Of a stretch of DNA of 64,000 bases, positions 42,215-51,393 are shown one piece after another. Location of the stretch: the NCBI RefSeq assembly GCF_003696285.1, contig NZ_RFFL01000007.1, forward strand, positions 1-64,000, written 5' to 3'. Every line of letters starts with the position of its first letter. Position 1 is the first letter of the stretch. The stretch comes from Stutzerimonas nitrititolerans. Its GTDB lineage: Bacteria > Pseudomonadota > Gammaproteobacteria > Pseudomonadales > Pseudomonadaceae. A program made the position numbers and the translations under genes. Below the pieces are notes generated by a model that had not been told where the DNA came from, did no database searches, and saw only the letters and a list, made by a program, of their open reading frames with translations.

Positions 42215-43819
42215 ATGAACCTGTCGCTGACCAACCGCTACGCATTCTTTGCCGGCTGCGTGCTGATCACGCTAGCGAGCCTGCCCTGGCTTGGCAGCCT
42301 GTGGCCGCTGACGCTGAGTACTGCCCTGCTCAGCCTGATCGGTATCAACGACCTGCTGCAGACACGCCAGGCCGTCCGTCGCAACTACCCCATCCTGGGC
42401 AATCTGCGCTACCTGATCGAAACCATACGGCCCGAGATCCGCCAGTACCTGTTGGAAAACGACAGCGACCCCCTGCCCTTCTCCCGTGCCCAGCGCTCGC
42501 TGGTCTATGCCCGCGCCAAGAACCAGGTCGCCGACAAGGCCTTTGGCACACTCAGCGACGTATACGGCACGGGTTTCGAGTTCATCAGCCACTCGATCCG
42601 CACCGCCTCGCACAGCGATCCACGGACGTTCCGGGTGACCATCGGCGGGCCGCAATGCAGCCAGCCCTACAGTGCCTCGATCTTCAACATCTCGGCGATG
42701 AGCTTCGGCTCGCTCAGCGCCAACGCCATCCGTGCGCTGAATCGTGGCGCCAGGATGGGCGGCTTCGCCCACGACACCGGGGAAGGCAGCATCAGCCCCT
42801 ACCATCGCGAACATGGCGGCGACCTGATCTGGGAACTGGGCAGCGGCTATTTCGGCTGCCGTGACGAGCAGGGCAATTTCGATCCGGAACGCTTCGCCGA
42901 GCAGGCACGACAGCCGCAAGTCAGGATGATCGAGATAAAGCTCAGCCAGGGCGCCAAGCCCGGGCACGGCGGCATCCTGCCGAAGCACAAGATCAGCGCC
43001 GAAATCGCCGCCACCCGTGGCGTGCCAATGGACCGCGATTGCGTCTCCCCCGCCAGCCACAGCAGCTTCTCGACGCCCCTGGAGTTGCTCGCATTCATCG
43101 CCCGGCTGCGCGAGCTCAGCGGTGGCAAACCGGTGGGGTTCAAACTCTGCCTGGGTCACCCCTGGGAATTCATGGCGATCGCCAAGGCCATGCTGCAGAG
43201 CGGCATTCTGCCGGACTTCATCGTGATCGACGGCAAGGAAGGCGGCACTGGCGCCGCGCCTCTGGAATTCACCAACCATATCGGCGTGCCGCTGCGCGAG
43301 GGCCTGCTGTTCGTGCATAACACCCTGGTGGGCCTGAACCTGCGCGAGTACATCAAGCTGGGCGCCAGCGGCAAGATCGTCAGTGCTTTCGATATCGCCA
43401 GCGTGCTGGCCATCGGCGCCGACTGGGCCAACTCGGCACGCGGCTTCATGTTCGCCATCGGCTGCATCCAGTCGCAGAGCTGCCACACCAACAAGTGCCC
43501 GACCGGCGTGGCCACCCAGGATCCGCTGCGCCAGCGCGCACTGGTGGTGCCGGACAAGGCCGAGCGCGTCTATAACTACCACCGCAATACGCTCCAAGCT
43601 CTGTCCGAAATGCTCGCCGCCGCCGGCCTCGAACACCCAAGCCAACTGGAGGCCAAGCATCTGGTACGCCGCGTATCGGCCACCCAGATCAGCCTGTTTT
43701 CCCAACTGCACATCTTCCTTGAGCCGGGAGCGCTGCTGCGCGAACAGCTGGAAGGTGATTTCTATCCGAAGATGTGGGAGATGGCCCAGGCCGAGAGCTT
43801 CGAACCACGCACTCCGTAA
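42215..43819 (+). CDS. FMN-binding glutamate synthase-like protein (GltB central-domain family)
   Basis: A 534-residue protein with two N-terminal membrane helices (about 7-46) and a domain like the FMN/Fe-S core of glutamate synthase. NISAMSFGSLS, the GARMGGFAHDTGEGSISPYH loop, GAKPGHGGILP and KEGGTGAAP shape the FMN barrel. Cys417, Cys423 and Cys428 form the C-x5-C-x4-C [3Fe-4S] site. It lacks the glutaminase domain, so it is not a complete GltB; the true reaction is unknown. AAGGA precedes the ATG. It stands alone between the rne terminator and convergent murB, where I recall P. aeruginosa having no gene. Confidence 0.87.
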   Translation: MNLSLTNRYAFFAGCVLITLASLPWLGSLWPLTLSTALLSLIGINDLLQTRQAVRRNYPILGNLRYLIETIRPEIRQYLLENDSDPLPFSRAQRSLVYARAKNQVADKAFGTLSDVYGTGFEFISHSIRTASHSDPRTFRVTIGGPQCSQPYSASIFNISAMSFGSLSANAIRALNRGARMGGFAHDTGEGSISPYHREHGGDLIWELGSGYFGCRDEQGNFDPERFAEQARQPQVRMIEIKLSQGAKPGHGGILPKHKISAEIAATRGVPMDRDCVSPASHSSFSTPLELLAFIARLRELSGGKPVGFKLCLGHPWEFMAIAKAMLQSGILPDFIVIDGKEGGTGAAPLEFTNHIGVPLREGLLFVHNTLVGLNLREYIKLGASGKIVSAFDIASVLAIGADWANSARGFMFAIGCIQSQSCHTNKCPTGVATQDPLRQRALVVPDKAERVYNYHRNTLQALSEMLAAAGLEHPSQLEAKHLVRRVSATQISLFSQLHIFLEPGALLREQLEGDFYPKMWEMAQAESFEPRTP

Positions 43820-43827
43820 GCGGCTGA

Positions 43828-44853
43828 TCAGCCCTCGATGACGTTCGGCTCGATTTCCAGCTCCACTCCGAAGCGCGCGGCGATGTCCGCCTGGATGCGC
43901 CGCGCAAGGGCCAGAATCTGCCTGCCGCTAGCCTGGCCGTGGTTGACCAGGACCAGCGCCTGCAGCTTGTGCACGCCCGCATCGCCTTCGCGGAAGCCTT
44001 TCCAGCCGGCCTGATCGATCAGCCAGCCGGCGGCGAGCTTCACCCTGCCGTCAGGCTGAGGATAGGTGGCCAAGCCGGGAAAGCGAGCGCCCAGTTCGTC
44101 GGCGAGCGCCTGCGGCACCAAGGGATTCTTGAAGAAACTTCCGGCATTGCCCAAAACCTGCGGATCGGGCAGTTTTTCGCTGCGAATGGCACATACCGCC
44201 CGGCTGACGTCGCGCGGCGTCGGCACGTCCACACCGGCCTGCTGCAGCCGTTGCCGCAGCGGACCGTAATCCAGTTGCAGGCGCGCGGTCCGGTGCAACG
44301 CGAAACGCACCCGCAGAATGATGAAGCGCCCTGCCTGCTGCTTGAACAGACTGTCGCGATAACCGAACGCGCAGGCCTGCAGATCGAATTCACGCAACTC
44401 ACCGGTCTCGCGGTCCAGCGCGCTCAAGCCGGCGAACACGTCGCTGATCTCCACACCGTAGGCTCCGACGTTCTGGATCGGCGCCGCCCCCACGGTTCCG
44501 GGGATGAGGCTCAGGTTTTCCAGACCGGCCAGTCCCAGCTCGAGGCTGTGCAGCACGAAAGGATGCCAGGGCTCGCCGGCTTCCGCCTCGATGACGACTC
44601 GCTCACCATCATCCGAAAGCACCCGGACGCCGCGACTGACCAGGCGCAGCACCAGCGCATCCACGTCCGCGGTGAGCAACAGGTTGCTGCCCCCGCCCAG
44701 CACACGCAACGGCAACCCCAGACGCGCCGCGGCAGCCATCGCCTCACGCACGTCCTGGTCGTCATGCGCTTCGGCGTACCGGCTGGCACGGGCTTCGACC
44801 GCAAAGGTGTTGAACGGCTTGAGCGAGCGATTCTCTTCGATGAGCAGACTCAC
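43828..44853 (-). CDS. murB: UDP-N-acetylenolpyruvoylglucosamine reductase
   Basis: MurB reduces enolpyruvyl-UDP-GlcNAc to UDP-MurNAc. It is the type I enzyme: FAD-binding VLGGGSNLLL (51-60), IPGTVGAAPIQNVGAYGVE (118-135), the proton donor Ser239 in GNAGSFFKNP, and a C-terminal Glu in ELEIEPNV. The start is a GTG overlapping the ptpA stop (GTGA). Length is 341 residues. Only 8 bp separate it from the convergent GltB-like gene. Confidence 0.96.
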   Translation of the reverse strand: MSLLIEENRSLKPFNTFAVEARASRYAEAHDDQDVREAMAAAARLGLPLRVLGGGSNLLLTADVDALVLRLVSRGVRVLSDDGERVVIEAEAGEPWHPFVLHSLELGLAGLENLSLIPGTVGAAPIQNVGAYGVEISDVFAGLSALDRETGELREFDLQACAFGYRDSLFKQQAGRFIILRVRFALHRTARLQLDYGPLRQRLQQAGVDVPTPRDVSRAVCAIRSEKLPDPQVLGNAGSFFKNPLVPQALADELGARFPGLATYPQPDGRVKLAAGWLIDQAGWKGFREGDAGVHKLQALVLVNHGQASGRQILALARRIQADIAARFGVELEIEPNVIEG

Positions 44854-45314
44854 AGCCGCCCCTTGATTTCAGCCAGGAGCGCGGCGCTGGCCCGCTCGAC
44901 CAGATCCAGCACATGCTCGAAGCCGTCGTCGCCGCCGTAATAGGGATCCGGCACGGCATCGCAGCCCAGGTCGTAGCGCTTCAGGAACAGATCCAGCTCG
45001 GCACGCGCCGAAGCCGGTCGCAGCTGCTGCAAGCGTGCGAGGTTGTCGTGATCCATCGCCAGTATCAGATCGAAACGGTCGAAATCCTCGGGGCAAACCT
45101 GGCGTGCCCGCAACGACTCGAGAGCGTAGCCACGGCGGCTGGCGAACTGGCAGCTGCGGCTATCCGGCGCCTTGCCCTGATGCCAGTCGGCCGTTCCGGC
45201 GGAATCGATATGAATCCGCCGTTCCAGCCCCGCCGCCTGTACCTGGTGGCGAAACACCGCCTCGGCGGTGGGAGAACGACAGATGTTGCCCAGGCAGACG
45301 AACAGGACCTTCAC
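44850..45314 (-). CDS. ptpA: low-molecular-weight protein tyrosine phosphatase
   Basis: The signature C-x5-R is CLGNICRSP (Cys7 and Arg13), followed by the general-acid loop DPYYGGDDGFEHVLDLVE. The start is a GTG at 45314, 2 bp after the kdsB stop with GGAGG six bases upstream. The in-frame sequence further upstream is kdsB read in another frame. The product has 154 residues. Its substrate is unknown. It lies in the conserved kdsB-ptpA-murB run. Confidence 0.93.
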   Translation of the reverse strand: MKVLFVCLGNICRSPTAEAVFRHQVQAAGLERRIHIDSAGTADWHQGKAPDSRSCQFASRRGYALESLRARQVCPEDFDRFDLILAMDHDNLARLQQLRPASARAELDLFLKRYDLGCDAVPDPYYGGDDGFEHVLDLVERASAALLAEIKGRL

Positions 45315-45316
45315 GT

Positions 45317-46081
45317 TCAGCCTCCCAGCAACCGACGAACACGTTCCAGATCTTCCGCGGTGTCCACCCCCGTCGGCGGCGCCTCGACGGCATCTGCGAC
45401 GTGAATCCGCTTGCCATGCCAGAGCGCACGCAGCTGCTCCAGACACTCGGTGCCTTCCAGCCAGCACGGGCCCCAGGCGACGAAGTCGGCGAGAAAGCCG
45501 GCGCGGTAGGCATAGATGCCGATATGACGGCGGTAAGGCACGCCGGCCGGCAACTGATTGCGGTCGTTGGCGAACTCGTCACGCGCCCAGGGCAGCGGTG
45601 CCCGGCTGAAAGTCAGCGCAAGTCCATCGATGTCACTGAGCACCTTCACCACATTGGGATTGAACAGCGCCTGGACGTCAGCCAGCGGCTCGGCCAGGGT
45701 GGCGATGGCCGCTTCGGTATGTGCTGCAAGGTTGGCGGCAACCTGATCGATCACCGCCGGCGGAATCATCGGCTCGTCGCCCTGTACGTTGACCACGATG
45801 GCGTCGGCGAGCAAGCCCAGCGTTGCTGCAACTTCGGCCAGCCGGTCGGTGCCCGATTCATGATCGGGGCGCGTCAGCAGCACCTCGGCGCCAAAGGCTT
45901 TGCAAGCCTCGAGAATGCGCGAGTCATCGGTCGCCACCACGACCCGCTGCGCGGCGCTTTTGCAGGCCTGCTCCCAGACGTGGCGGATCATCGGCTTGCC
46001 GGCGATATCCTGCAGCGGCTTGCCCGGCAGGCGGCTGGATGCGTAACGCGCCGGAATCACTACGGTAAAGGCGGTGCTCAT
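45317..46081 (-). CDS. kdsB: 3-deoxy-manno-octulosonate cytidylyltransferase
   Basis: KdsB activates Kdo as CMP-Kdo for lipopolysaccharide core synthesis. The 254-residue product has [17 protein letters not shown] near the N-terminus, [12 protein letters not shown] and [13 protein letters not shown], all diagnostic. Its ATG overlaps the stop of the small Trm112-like gene (ATGA). Confidence 0.97.
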   Translation of the reverse strand: MSTAFTVVIPARYASSRLPGKPLQDIAGKPMIRHVWEQACKSAAQRVVVATDDSRILEACKAFGAEVLLTRPDHESGTDRLAEVAATLGLLADAIVVNVQGDEPMIPPAVIDQVAANLAAHTEAAIATLAEPLADVQALFNPNVVKVLSDIDGLALTFSRAPLPWARDEFANDRNQLPAGVPYRRHIGIYAYRAGFLADFVAWGPCWLEGTECLEQLRALWHGKRIHVADAVEAPPTGVDTAEDLERVRRLLGG

Positions 46082-46263
46082 TTATCCAGGCGCTCGTCCA
46101 CATCCAGGGTGCGGGCTTCACCTTCCAGCATCACCGGAATGCCATCGCGCACCGGGAACGCCAGGGCATCCACCTTGCAGATCAGTTCGGATTTGTCGTC
46201 GGCGACCCTCAACGGCCCCTTGCACAGCGGGCAGGCCAGAATATCGAGCAGTTTGGTATCCAT
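46078..46263 (-). CDS. Trm112-like small zinc-ribbon protein (YcaR type)
   Basis: A 61-residue protein starting [18 protein letters not shown], of the UPF0434/Trm112 family. One CxxC (CPLC) is visible, and a single further Cys lies in ELICKVD, so the zinc site looks incomplete compared with eukaryotic Trm112. Trm112 activates methyltransferases in eukaryotes and archaea; the bacterial role is not settled. It lies between lpxK and kdsB, as in E. coli ycaR. Confidence 0.9.
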   Translation of the reverse strand: MDTKLLDILACPLCKGPLRVADDKSELICKVDALAFPVRDGIPVMLEGEARTLDVDERLDK

Positions 46264-46309
46264 GTGCAGTCCTTGAAAGCAGCCGACCGCATCAGGCTGT
46301 CGAGCGGCT

Positions 46310-47317
46310 TTATGTGGTGTGGTCGGGCAGTAAACGGGCCAGCTGGGCATCGAACCAGGCGACGAACGCCTTCGATGGCTCGGCCTGCACCTGCAGATAC
46401 GTCCAGCCCGGTGGTGCGAATGCCCGGCATTTGACCGCATCCTTCTCGGTCATCACCAGCGGCAACGCGGGGCTGAAATCCAGCTGCTCGCGGCTGTAGG
46501 CGGCATGATCGGCAAAGGGGTGCGGAATCGGGCACCAGTGTAGCGCCTCGAGCGTGGCGAAGAAACGCTGCGGGTTGCCGATACCAGCCACCGCGTGCAG
46601 CCGCTGACCGACCGGAAAATGATTTAGAGGCCAGGTCGCACCGCTGCTCAGCTCGATCAAAGCCGAAGGTCGCAGGCCGAAGGCGTAACCGGTGGTGGAA
46701 TCCTCGGACGCGCCATTGAGCAGTACGGCATCCACGCTCTGCAGCCGCTCGACCGGCTCACGCAGCGGCCCGGCTGGCAGGCAGCGGCGATTGCCCAAGC
46801 CTCTCGCCGCGTCGATCAGTACCAGCTCCAGATCACGCGCCAGACGATAATGCTGCAGGCCATCGTCGGAAAGGATCAGATCCAGCGACTCGCTTTCAAG
46901 CAATGCGCGCACCGCACGCGCCCGATCGGGGTCGATCATCAGCGGCACGCCGGTTCGCTGAACGATCAATAATGGTTCGTCGCCAGCTTCGGCAGCGGAC
47001 TGATCAGGCATCACGCGCCAGGGCAGCGAAAGCGGTTTCGCGCCGTACCCACGACTGACCACCCCGACCTTCAGTCCACGGCTGCGGCAATGCTCGATCA
47101 GCCAGAGGATCAGCGGCGTCTTGCCGGTGCCGCCCACCGTGATGTTGCCCACCACGATGACCGGTACCGGCGCACGATAGCTGTCAGCGCCGCCTGCGAG
47201 AAAACGCTGGCGCCTGGCTGTAGCCACGCGGCGATAGAACGCTTCCAGCGGCGTCAGCAAGCCCAGCAAGGGATGGCCCCGATACCAGGCCCGCTGCAAA
47301 CGGTCGGCGAAGGACAT
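46310..47317 (-). CDS. lpxK: tetraacyldisaccharide 4'-kinase
   Basis: LpxK phosphorylates the 4' position of the lipid A precursor at the inner membrane. The 335-residue product has the P-loop [15 protein letters not shown] (about 55-69), an N-terminal hydrophobic membrane-associated segment and [15 protein letters not shown] with catalytic aspartates. It overlaps the exbD stop by 1 bp (TGATG). Confidence 0.96.
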   Translation of the reverse strand: MSFADRLQRAWYRGHPLLGLLTPLEAFYRRVATARRQRFLAGGADSYRAPVPVIVVGNITVGGTGKTPLILWLIEHCRSRGLKVGVVSRGYGAKPLSLPWRVMPDQSAAEAGDEPLLIVQRTGVPLMIDPDRARAVRALLESESLDLILSDDGLQHYRLARDLELVLIDAARGLGNRRCLPAGPLREPVERLQSVDAVLLNGASEDSTTGYAFGLRPSALIELSSGATWPLNHFPVGQRLHAVAGIGNPQRFFATLEALHWCPIPHPFADHAAYSREQLDFSPALPLVMTEKDAVKCRAFAPPGWTYLQVQAEPSKAFVAWFDAQLARLLPDHTT

Positions 47318-47745
47318 CAGGGCGCTGCCTGAGCCTCGACGGTGGTAATGCGCAAATGCGCAAAACCCAGCTTGCCGGCGGCATCCATGGCAGTGATCAC
47401 CGCCTGGTGCGGCGTCTTGCCGTCGGCGCTGATGATCATCGGCAGGGTTCGATCACCCGCGGATTCCTTGTTCAAGGCGGCCATCAGCGTATCCAGGTCG
47501 TGCTTCACCAGCGCCTTGCCGTTGAGCGTGTAGTTACCGTCGACATCGATCACCACCTCCAGCTGCTTGATCTCGGTCGCCTCCGGCGGCGTGCCGCTGG
47601 CCGCTTCGGGCAGATCCACCCTGAGCTGGGTTTCGCGGGTAAAGGTGGTGGTGACCACGAAGAACAGCAGCAGAATGAATACCACGTCGATCAGCGGCGC
47701 GAGGCCTATGTCGACGTTTTCCCTGCGCCTGCGCCGAAACTTCAC
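47317..47745 (-). CDS. exbD: ExbD/TolR-family transport protein
   Basis: A 142-residue protein with one membrane helix (about 15-36) carrying the conserved Asp in [14 protein letters not shown], followed by a periplasmic domain. ExbD works with ExbB as a proton-driven motor. Adjacency to lpxK and comEC, rather than tonB, means its energised partner is unknown; a lipid-related role has been proposed for similar lpxK-linked pairs but is not shown here. It overlaps exbB (ATGA). Confidence 0.92.
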   Translation of the reverse strand: MKFRRRRRENVDIGLAPLIDVVFILLLFFVVTTTFTRETQLRVDLPEAASGTPPEATEIKQLEVVIDVDGNYTLNGKALVKHDLDTLMAALNKESAGDRTLPMIISADGKTPHQAVITAMDAAGKLGFAHLRITTVEAQAAP

Positions 47746-48374
47746 GCCTTGCCCTCACCCAGATCGACGTCACGGTCGCCCTGTACCACTTCCACCAGCT
47801 TGATGGCTTCCTGTTCCATGCCCACCACCAGCTCGTCGACACGACGCAGCAGGAAGCGATGGAAGAACAAGGCCGGTATGCCGACCATCAGGCCCGCCGC
47901 GGTGGTGATCAGGGCCTTCGAGATACCGCCGGCCAGCAAGGGCGCATTGGCCATTCCCGAGCCCATGAAGGCGCTGAAAATCTCGATCATCCCCAGCACC
48001 GTCCCGAGCAGGCCCAGCAGGGGTGCGATGCCGGCGATGGTGCCCAGCGCGTTGAGGTAACGCTCCAGATCATGCACGACACGAGCAGCCGCCTCCTCGA
48101 TGCATTCCTTCATGATCTCTCGGCCACGTTTGGAGTTGGCCAGGCCGGCAGCCAGGATTTCCCCCAGCGGGGAGTCGGCACGCAACTCCTTGAGCTTCTG
48201 GTTGCTGAGCTGTTTGTCCTTGATCCATTTCCATACCTGCCCGAGCAGATGCGGAGGCGTGACGCGGCTAGGCCGCAATGTCCACAGGCGCTCGACGATG
48301 ATGCCCAGTGCCGCGATGGAACACAGAATGATCGGCAGCATTATCCAGCCGCCCGCTTTGACCAGCTCCCACAC
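47742..48374 (-). CDS. exbB: MotA/TolQ/ExbB-family proton channel protein
   Basis: A 210-residue protein with three membrane helices (about 11-29, 106-130 and 150-172). It has the family core GTIAGIAPLLGLLGTVLGMIE and the downstream GGISKALITTAAGLMVGIPA. It forms the stator pentamer around ExbD. It is the first gene of exbB-exbD-lpxK-Trm112-kdsB-ptpA-murB. The upstream promoter is not obvious. Confidence 0.93.
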   Translation of the reverse strand: MWELVKAGGWIMLPIILCSIAALGIIVERLWTLRPSRVTPPHLLGQVWKWIKDKQLSNQKLKELRADSPLGEILAAGLANSKRGREIMKECIEEAAARVVHDLERYLNALGTIAGIAPLLGLLGTVLGMIEIFSAFMGSGMANAPLLAGGISKALITTAAGLMVGIPALFFHRFLLRRVDELVVGMEQEAIKLVEVVQGDRDVDLGEGKA

Positions 48375-48445
48375 GAGATGAATCCCCCTCGGAAAAGTGG
48401 CGCCACTCTAGCATAGGGTCGGCCTGCCTCCGTCGGTTGCCGTTC

Positions 48446-50671
48446 TCATTTTTCCCGCCAGAAGCGTGGTTCGTCACGCATTCTTCGCGCACCGTCAAAC
48501 GCACCCAGCTGCAGGCTCAGCGCACCATGCTCGGCCGTATCGTGGAGTTCCGCGCCCGCGTTTTGCAGCCGCTTGAGCACCGCCGGATGCGGATGGCCGA
48601 ACGCGTTGTGCCTGCTGCGTGAAATCAGCGCGCCATCCGCTGCCACGGCTGCCAGAAACACAGCGGACGAGGAGCTGTTGCTGCCATGGTGCGGCGCCAG
48701 CAGCCACCGGGCGTTCACCTCCATTTCGCCATCGACCAGCGCGCGCTCGGCCTGCGCGTCGATATCCCCGGTGAGCAGCAGCCGTTCGCCGGCCGCCTCG
48801 ACCATCAACACGCAGGAGGCCTGGTTGCCGTTGGTCGCCTGCGGCCAGCGCCAGACACTGAAATTGACCTGATCCCATGACCAGCGCTGTCCGCTCCGAC
48901 AGGAACGGGCAGCCAGCACCGCCGGCAGTCGTTCGGGTTCGCCGCTGAGCACGGCGCCAACCGGCATGGCCCGCTGGATTGCGAGCGCCCCGCCCGAATG
49001 GTCACTGTCGGCGTGGCTGAGCATCATCAGATCCAGCCGCGCCAGCCCCAGTTGGCGCAACGAAGGAAACACCACCCGCTCACCGATATCGAAATCGCCG
49101 TAGCGCGGCCCTGCGTCATACAGCAGCGCATGATCCCGAGTGCGCACCAGCACCGAAAGCCCCTGCCCCACGTCGAACACCCAGACCTCGGCACGTCCTT
49201 GCTCCGGTCTGCTGTCGGGTGCGAACAGCAGCGGTGCCAGCAGCAGCGCGCCCAGCATCCGCAGCGGCACACCGGCGGGCAGCAGCAGGATCAGGGTACC
49301 CAGTACCACGAGGCCCCACGCCCACAGTGGCAGCGCCGCCGCCAGCCAGGCCGGTTGCCAGCCGGCGATCAGCGCCAGAAGGTCGAACAGAATCGCCAGC
49401 AAGCCGCCGGCGAGCCATAGCAATGCCTCGCCAAGCCAGGGAATCCACAACAGGAAACTGCCGAGCAAGGCCAGCGGAACCACCAGCGCGCTGATCCAGG
49501 GAACCGCCAGCAGATTCGCCAGCGGCCCGCTCAGGCTGACCGGCAGGCCCAGCACCAGCATCGCCGGCAACAACCCCAGCGCCATGGCCCATTGCGCGTA
49601 CAGCAACGCCCGCCACCATGAGGGAACGCCGAGCCGACCACGGAAGATCCAGATCAGCAACGCCACCGCGACGAACGACAACCAGAAACCGGGCTGCAGA
49701 CTGGCCAGCGGATCGACCATTAGCACCCCGACCAGCGCGATCAGCAGCGGCAGCCAGACGCCAAGGTGGCGAAAGCGCAGGCGCCATAACAGGACGATCG
49801 CCACCATCAGGCAGGCCCGTCGGACAGGCACTTCGAAGCCCGCCAGCCAGCCGTAGCCGAGCGCACCGGCGAAGGCCAGTCCGCACGCCCAAGGCAGCCA
49901 GGGCAGACGCTGCGACCAGATACCCCAGCGAGCCAGCAAAAGCACCAGCGCATAAAGGAGGCCGGCCAGCATGCCGACGTGCTGGCCCGAGATGACCATC
50001 AGGTGCACCGTGCCGGTATCCTGCAGAACCCGCCAATCGGCCGTGGACAGACCCGAGCCATCCCCCACCACCAGCGCGGCGATGGCGCCCGCTCGGCCAT
50101 GGGCCTCGACCGTCAGCAACCGCTGGCGCAGGCGGTCGCGCCAGGCACCGCTGCTTGCCGCCTCGGCAATCCGCTCCCCCGCCTTGATGGTGCCAGTGGC
50201 ACCGATGCGCCGCGCCAGTAGCCAGGCTTCGTAATCGAAAGCGCTGGGATTGACCATGCCGCTGGGACGCTTGAGCCTGGCCGCCAGGCGCCAACGTTCG
50301 CCGCTGCGGATTTCCGGCCCGCCATACCAGGCCAGGCGTATCCGGGACGGCAGGCCGGCATGTCGGGAATGGATGTCCTCCAATTCGAACCGCACCACAT
50401 CGCCGCGCCTGTCCGGCAACCCGGTCACCTGCCCTTCCAGCCAGAAGGTTCGCCCGTCGAGGTCTACCGGCAAACGGTCATCGAGCGCCCATTGAGCGTT
50501 GAGGCAGGCCCAGACCAGACCGAAAAGGAAGAACGCCAGCGGCCGCCAGCGAAACGGCAACAGCAGCAGGCCGACCAGCGCGAGCGCCAGCAGCCAGCCG
50601 AACGAAGGCAATTGGGGCAGAAAGCGCAGCAGCAACAGGCCTGCCGCGAGCGCCAGCATCCCTGCGCGCAT
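48446..50671 (-). CDS. comEC: ComEC/Rec2 DNA-uptake channel protein
   Basis: ComEC is the inner-membrane channel that takes single-stranded DNA into the cell in natural transformation. The 741-residue product has an N-terminal OB-like DUF4131 region after two helices. A central competence domain with about ten membrane helices contains VSGQHVGML. A C-terminal metallo-beta-lactamase domain has SHADSDHSGG and LLAPHHGSNSSSS, the predicted nuclease. The ATG at 50671 has AGGAGA 6 bases upstream and is preferred to one seven codons earlier. It is complete, with no frameshift. Confidence 0.95.
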   Translation of the reverse strand: MRAGMLALAAGLLLLRFLPQLPSFGWLLALALVGLLLLPFRWRPLAFFLFGLVWACLNAQWALDDRLPVDLDGRTFWLEGQVTGLPDRRGDVVRFELEDIHSRHAGLPSRIRLAWYGGPEIRSGERWRLAARLKRPSGMVNPSAFDYEAWLLARRIGATGTIKAGERIAEAASSGAWRDRLRQRLLTVEAHGRAGAIAALVVGDGSGLSTADWRVLQDTGTVHLMVISGQHVGMLAGLLYALVLLLARWGIWSQRLPWLPWACGLAFAGALGYGWLAGFEVPVRRACLMVAIVLLWRLRFRHLGVWLPLLIALVGVLMVDPLASLQPGFWLSFVAVALLIWIFRGRLGVPSWWRALLYAQWAMALGLLPAMLVLGLPVSLSGPLANLLAVPWISALVVPLALLGSFLLWIPWLGEALLWLAGGLLAILFDLLALIAGWQPAWLAAALPLWAWGLVVLGTLILLLPAGVPLRMLGALLLAPLLFAPDSRPEQGRAEVWVFDVGQGLSVLVRTRDHALLYDAGPRYGDFDIGERVVFPSLRQLGLARLDLMMLSHADSDHSGGALAIQRAMPVGAVLSGEPERLPAVLAARSCRSGQRWSWDQVNFSVWRWPQATNGNQASCVLMVEAAGERLLLTGDIDAQAERALVDGEMEVNARWLLAPHHGSNSSSSAVFLAAVAADGALISRSRHNAFGHPHPAVLKRLQNAGAELHDTAEHGALSLQLGAFDGARRMRDEPRFWREK

Positions 50672-50834
50672 GGTGTCTCTCCTGGAATCCATTCCGGAAC
50701 GGTGGTGGTACCGCGCATGCGGCCGGCTTCGACGAATTTACGCTATCCAGGTCGTCCGTCGTGTAACGGCGCCAGGCATGGAAGACCAAATGTCACAAAC
50801 TGCTGATAGGCCTCGAGCTCAACTCAGGCATAAT

Positions 50835-50854
50835 TGGCAGGCTTAAGCCTGCCA
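50835..50854. promoter_or_regulatory. 20-bp perfect palindrome at the DUF2062 gene promoter
   Basis: The 10-base half TGGCAGGCTT is followed directly by its reverse complement, centred on TTAA. It starts right after a CATAAT box (50829-50834) facing the DUF2062 gene and ends 10 bp before that ATG. It could be an operator over the transcription start or an 8-bp RNA hairpin with a UUAA loop near the ribosome-binding site. The rest of 50672-50834 shows nothing notable. Confidence 0.55.
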
Positions 50855-50864
50855 GAGAGCCTTC

Positions 50865-51380
50865 ATGCCGCGTCGTTTCTTCAAGCGCTACATGCCGCAC
50901 CCCGACCGCATCAAGGGTAACAAGTCCCTGCGTTTTCTCGGCGCGCTGATTCACGATTCCAACCTTTGGCATCTCAATCGCCACTCGGTATCCCGTGCGA
51001 TGGCGATCGGCCTGTTTTGGGCGATGATCCCGATGCCCATGCAGATGCTCGCCTCCGCCTTGTGCGCGATTCCGGCGCGCGCCAACCTGCCGATTGCCAT
51101 CGGACTGGTCTGGCTGACCAACCCGCTGACCATGCCGCCGGTCTTCTATTGCAACTACAAGGTAGGCGCCTGGCTGATGGATACACCAGCCATGGCCATG
51201 CCGGAACATCTGACCCTCGCCTGGGTGGCCCAGATGCTGAACACCCATTGGCAACCGCTCTATCTCGGCTCGCTGGTCATGGCGATCGTCTTCGCCGTGC
51301 TCGGCTACAGCCTCACCCTGGCCTACTGGCGCTGGTGGGTGGGTCGCAGCTGGCGCAGGCGGCAACACAGCCGCCGCTGA
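50865..51380 (+). CDS. DUF2062 membrane protein
   Basis: A 171-residue protein of the DUF2062 family. It has a basic N-terminus (PRRFFKRYMPHPDRI), then SVSRAMAIGLFWAMIPMPMQM and WLTNPLTMPPVFY, typical of the family. There are two or three membrane segments and a strongly basic tail (RRRQHSRR). The biochemical role is unknown. It is divergent from comEC and convergent with lolE, its conserved neighbours in Pseudomonas. GAGAG lies 5 bases before the ATG. Confidence 0.87.
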   Translation: MPRRFFKRYMPHPDRIKGNKSLRFLGALIHDSNLWHLNRHSVSRAMAIGLFWAMIPMPMQMLASALCAIPARANLPIAIGLVWLTNPLTMPPVFYCNYKVGAWLMDTPAMAMPEHLTLAWVAQMLNTHWQPLYLGSLVMAIVFAVLGYSLTLAYWRWWVGRSWRRRQHSRR

Positions 51381-51393
51381 GCTTCGCCAGCGA

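Noticed and set aside
47317-48374. ExbB-ExbD as a TonB iron-uptake system
   Set aside because: No tonB or receptor gene is adjacent, and the pair is fixed next to lpxK, so an iron-uptake call is not supported.
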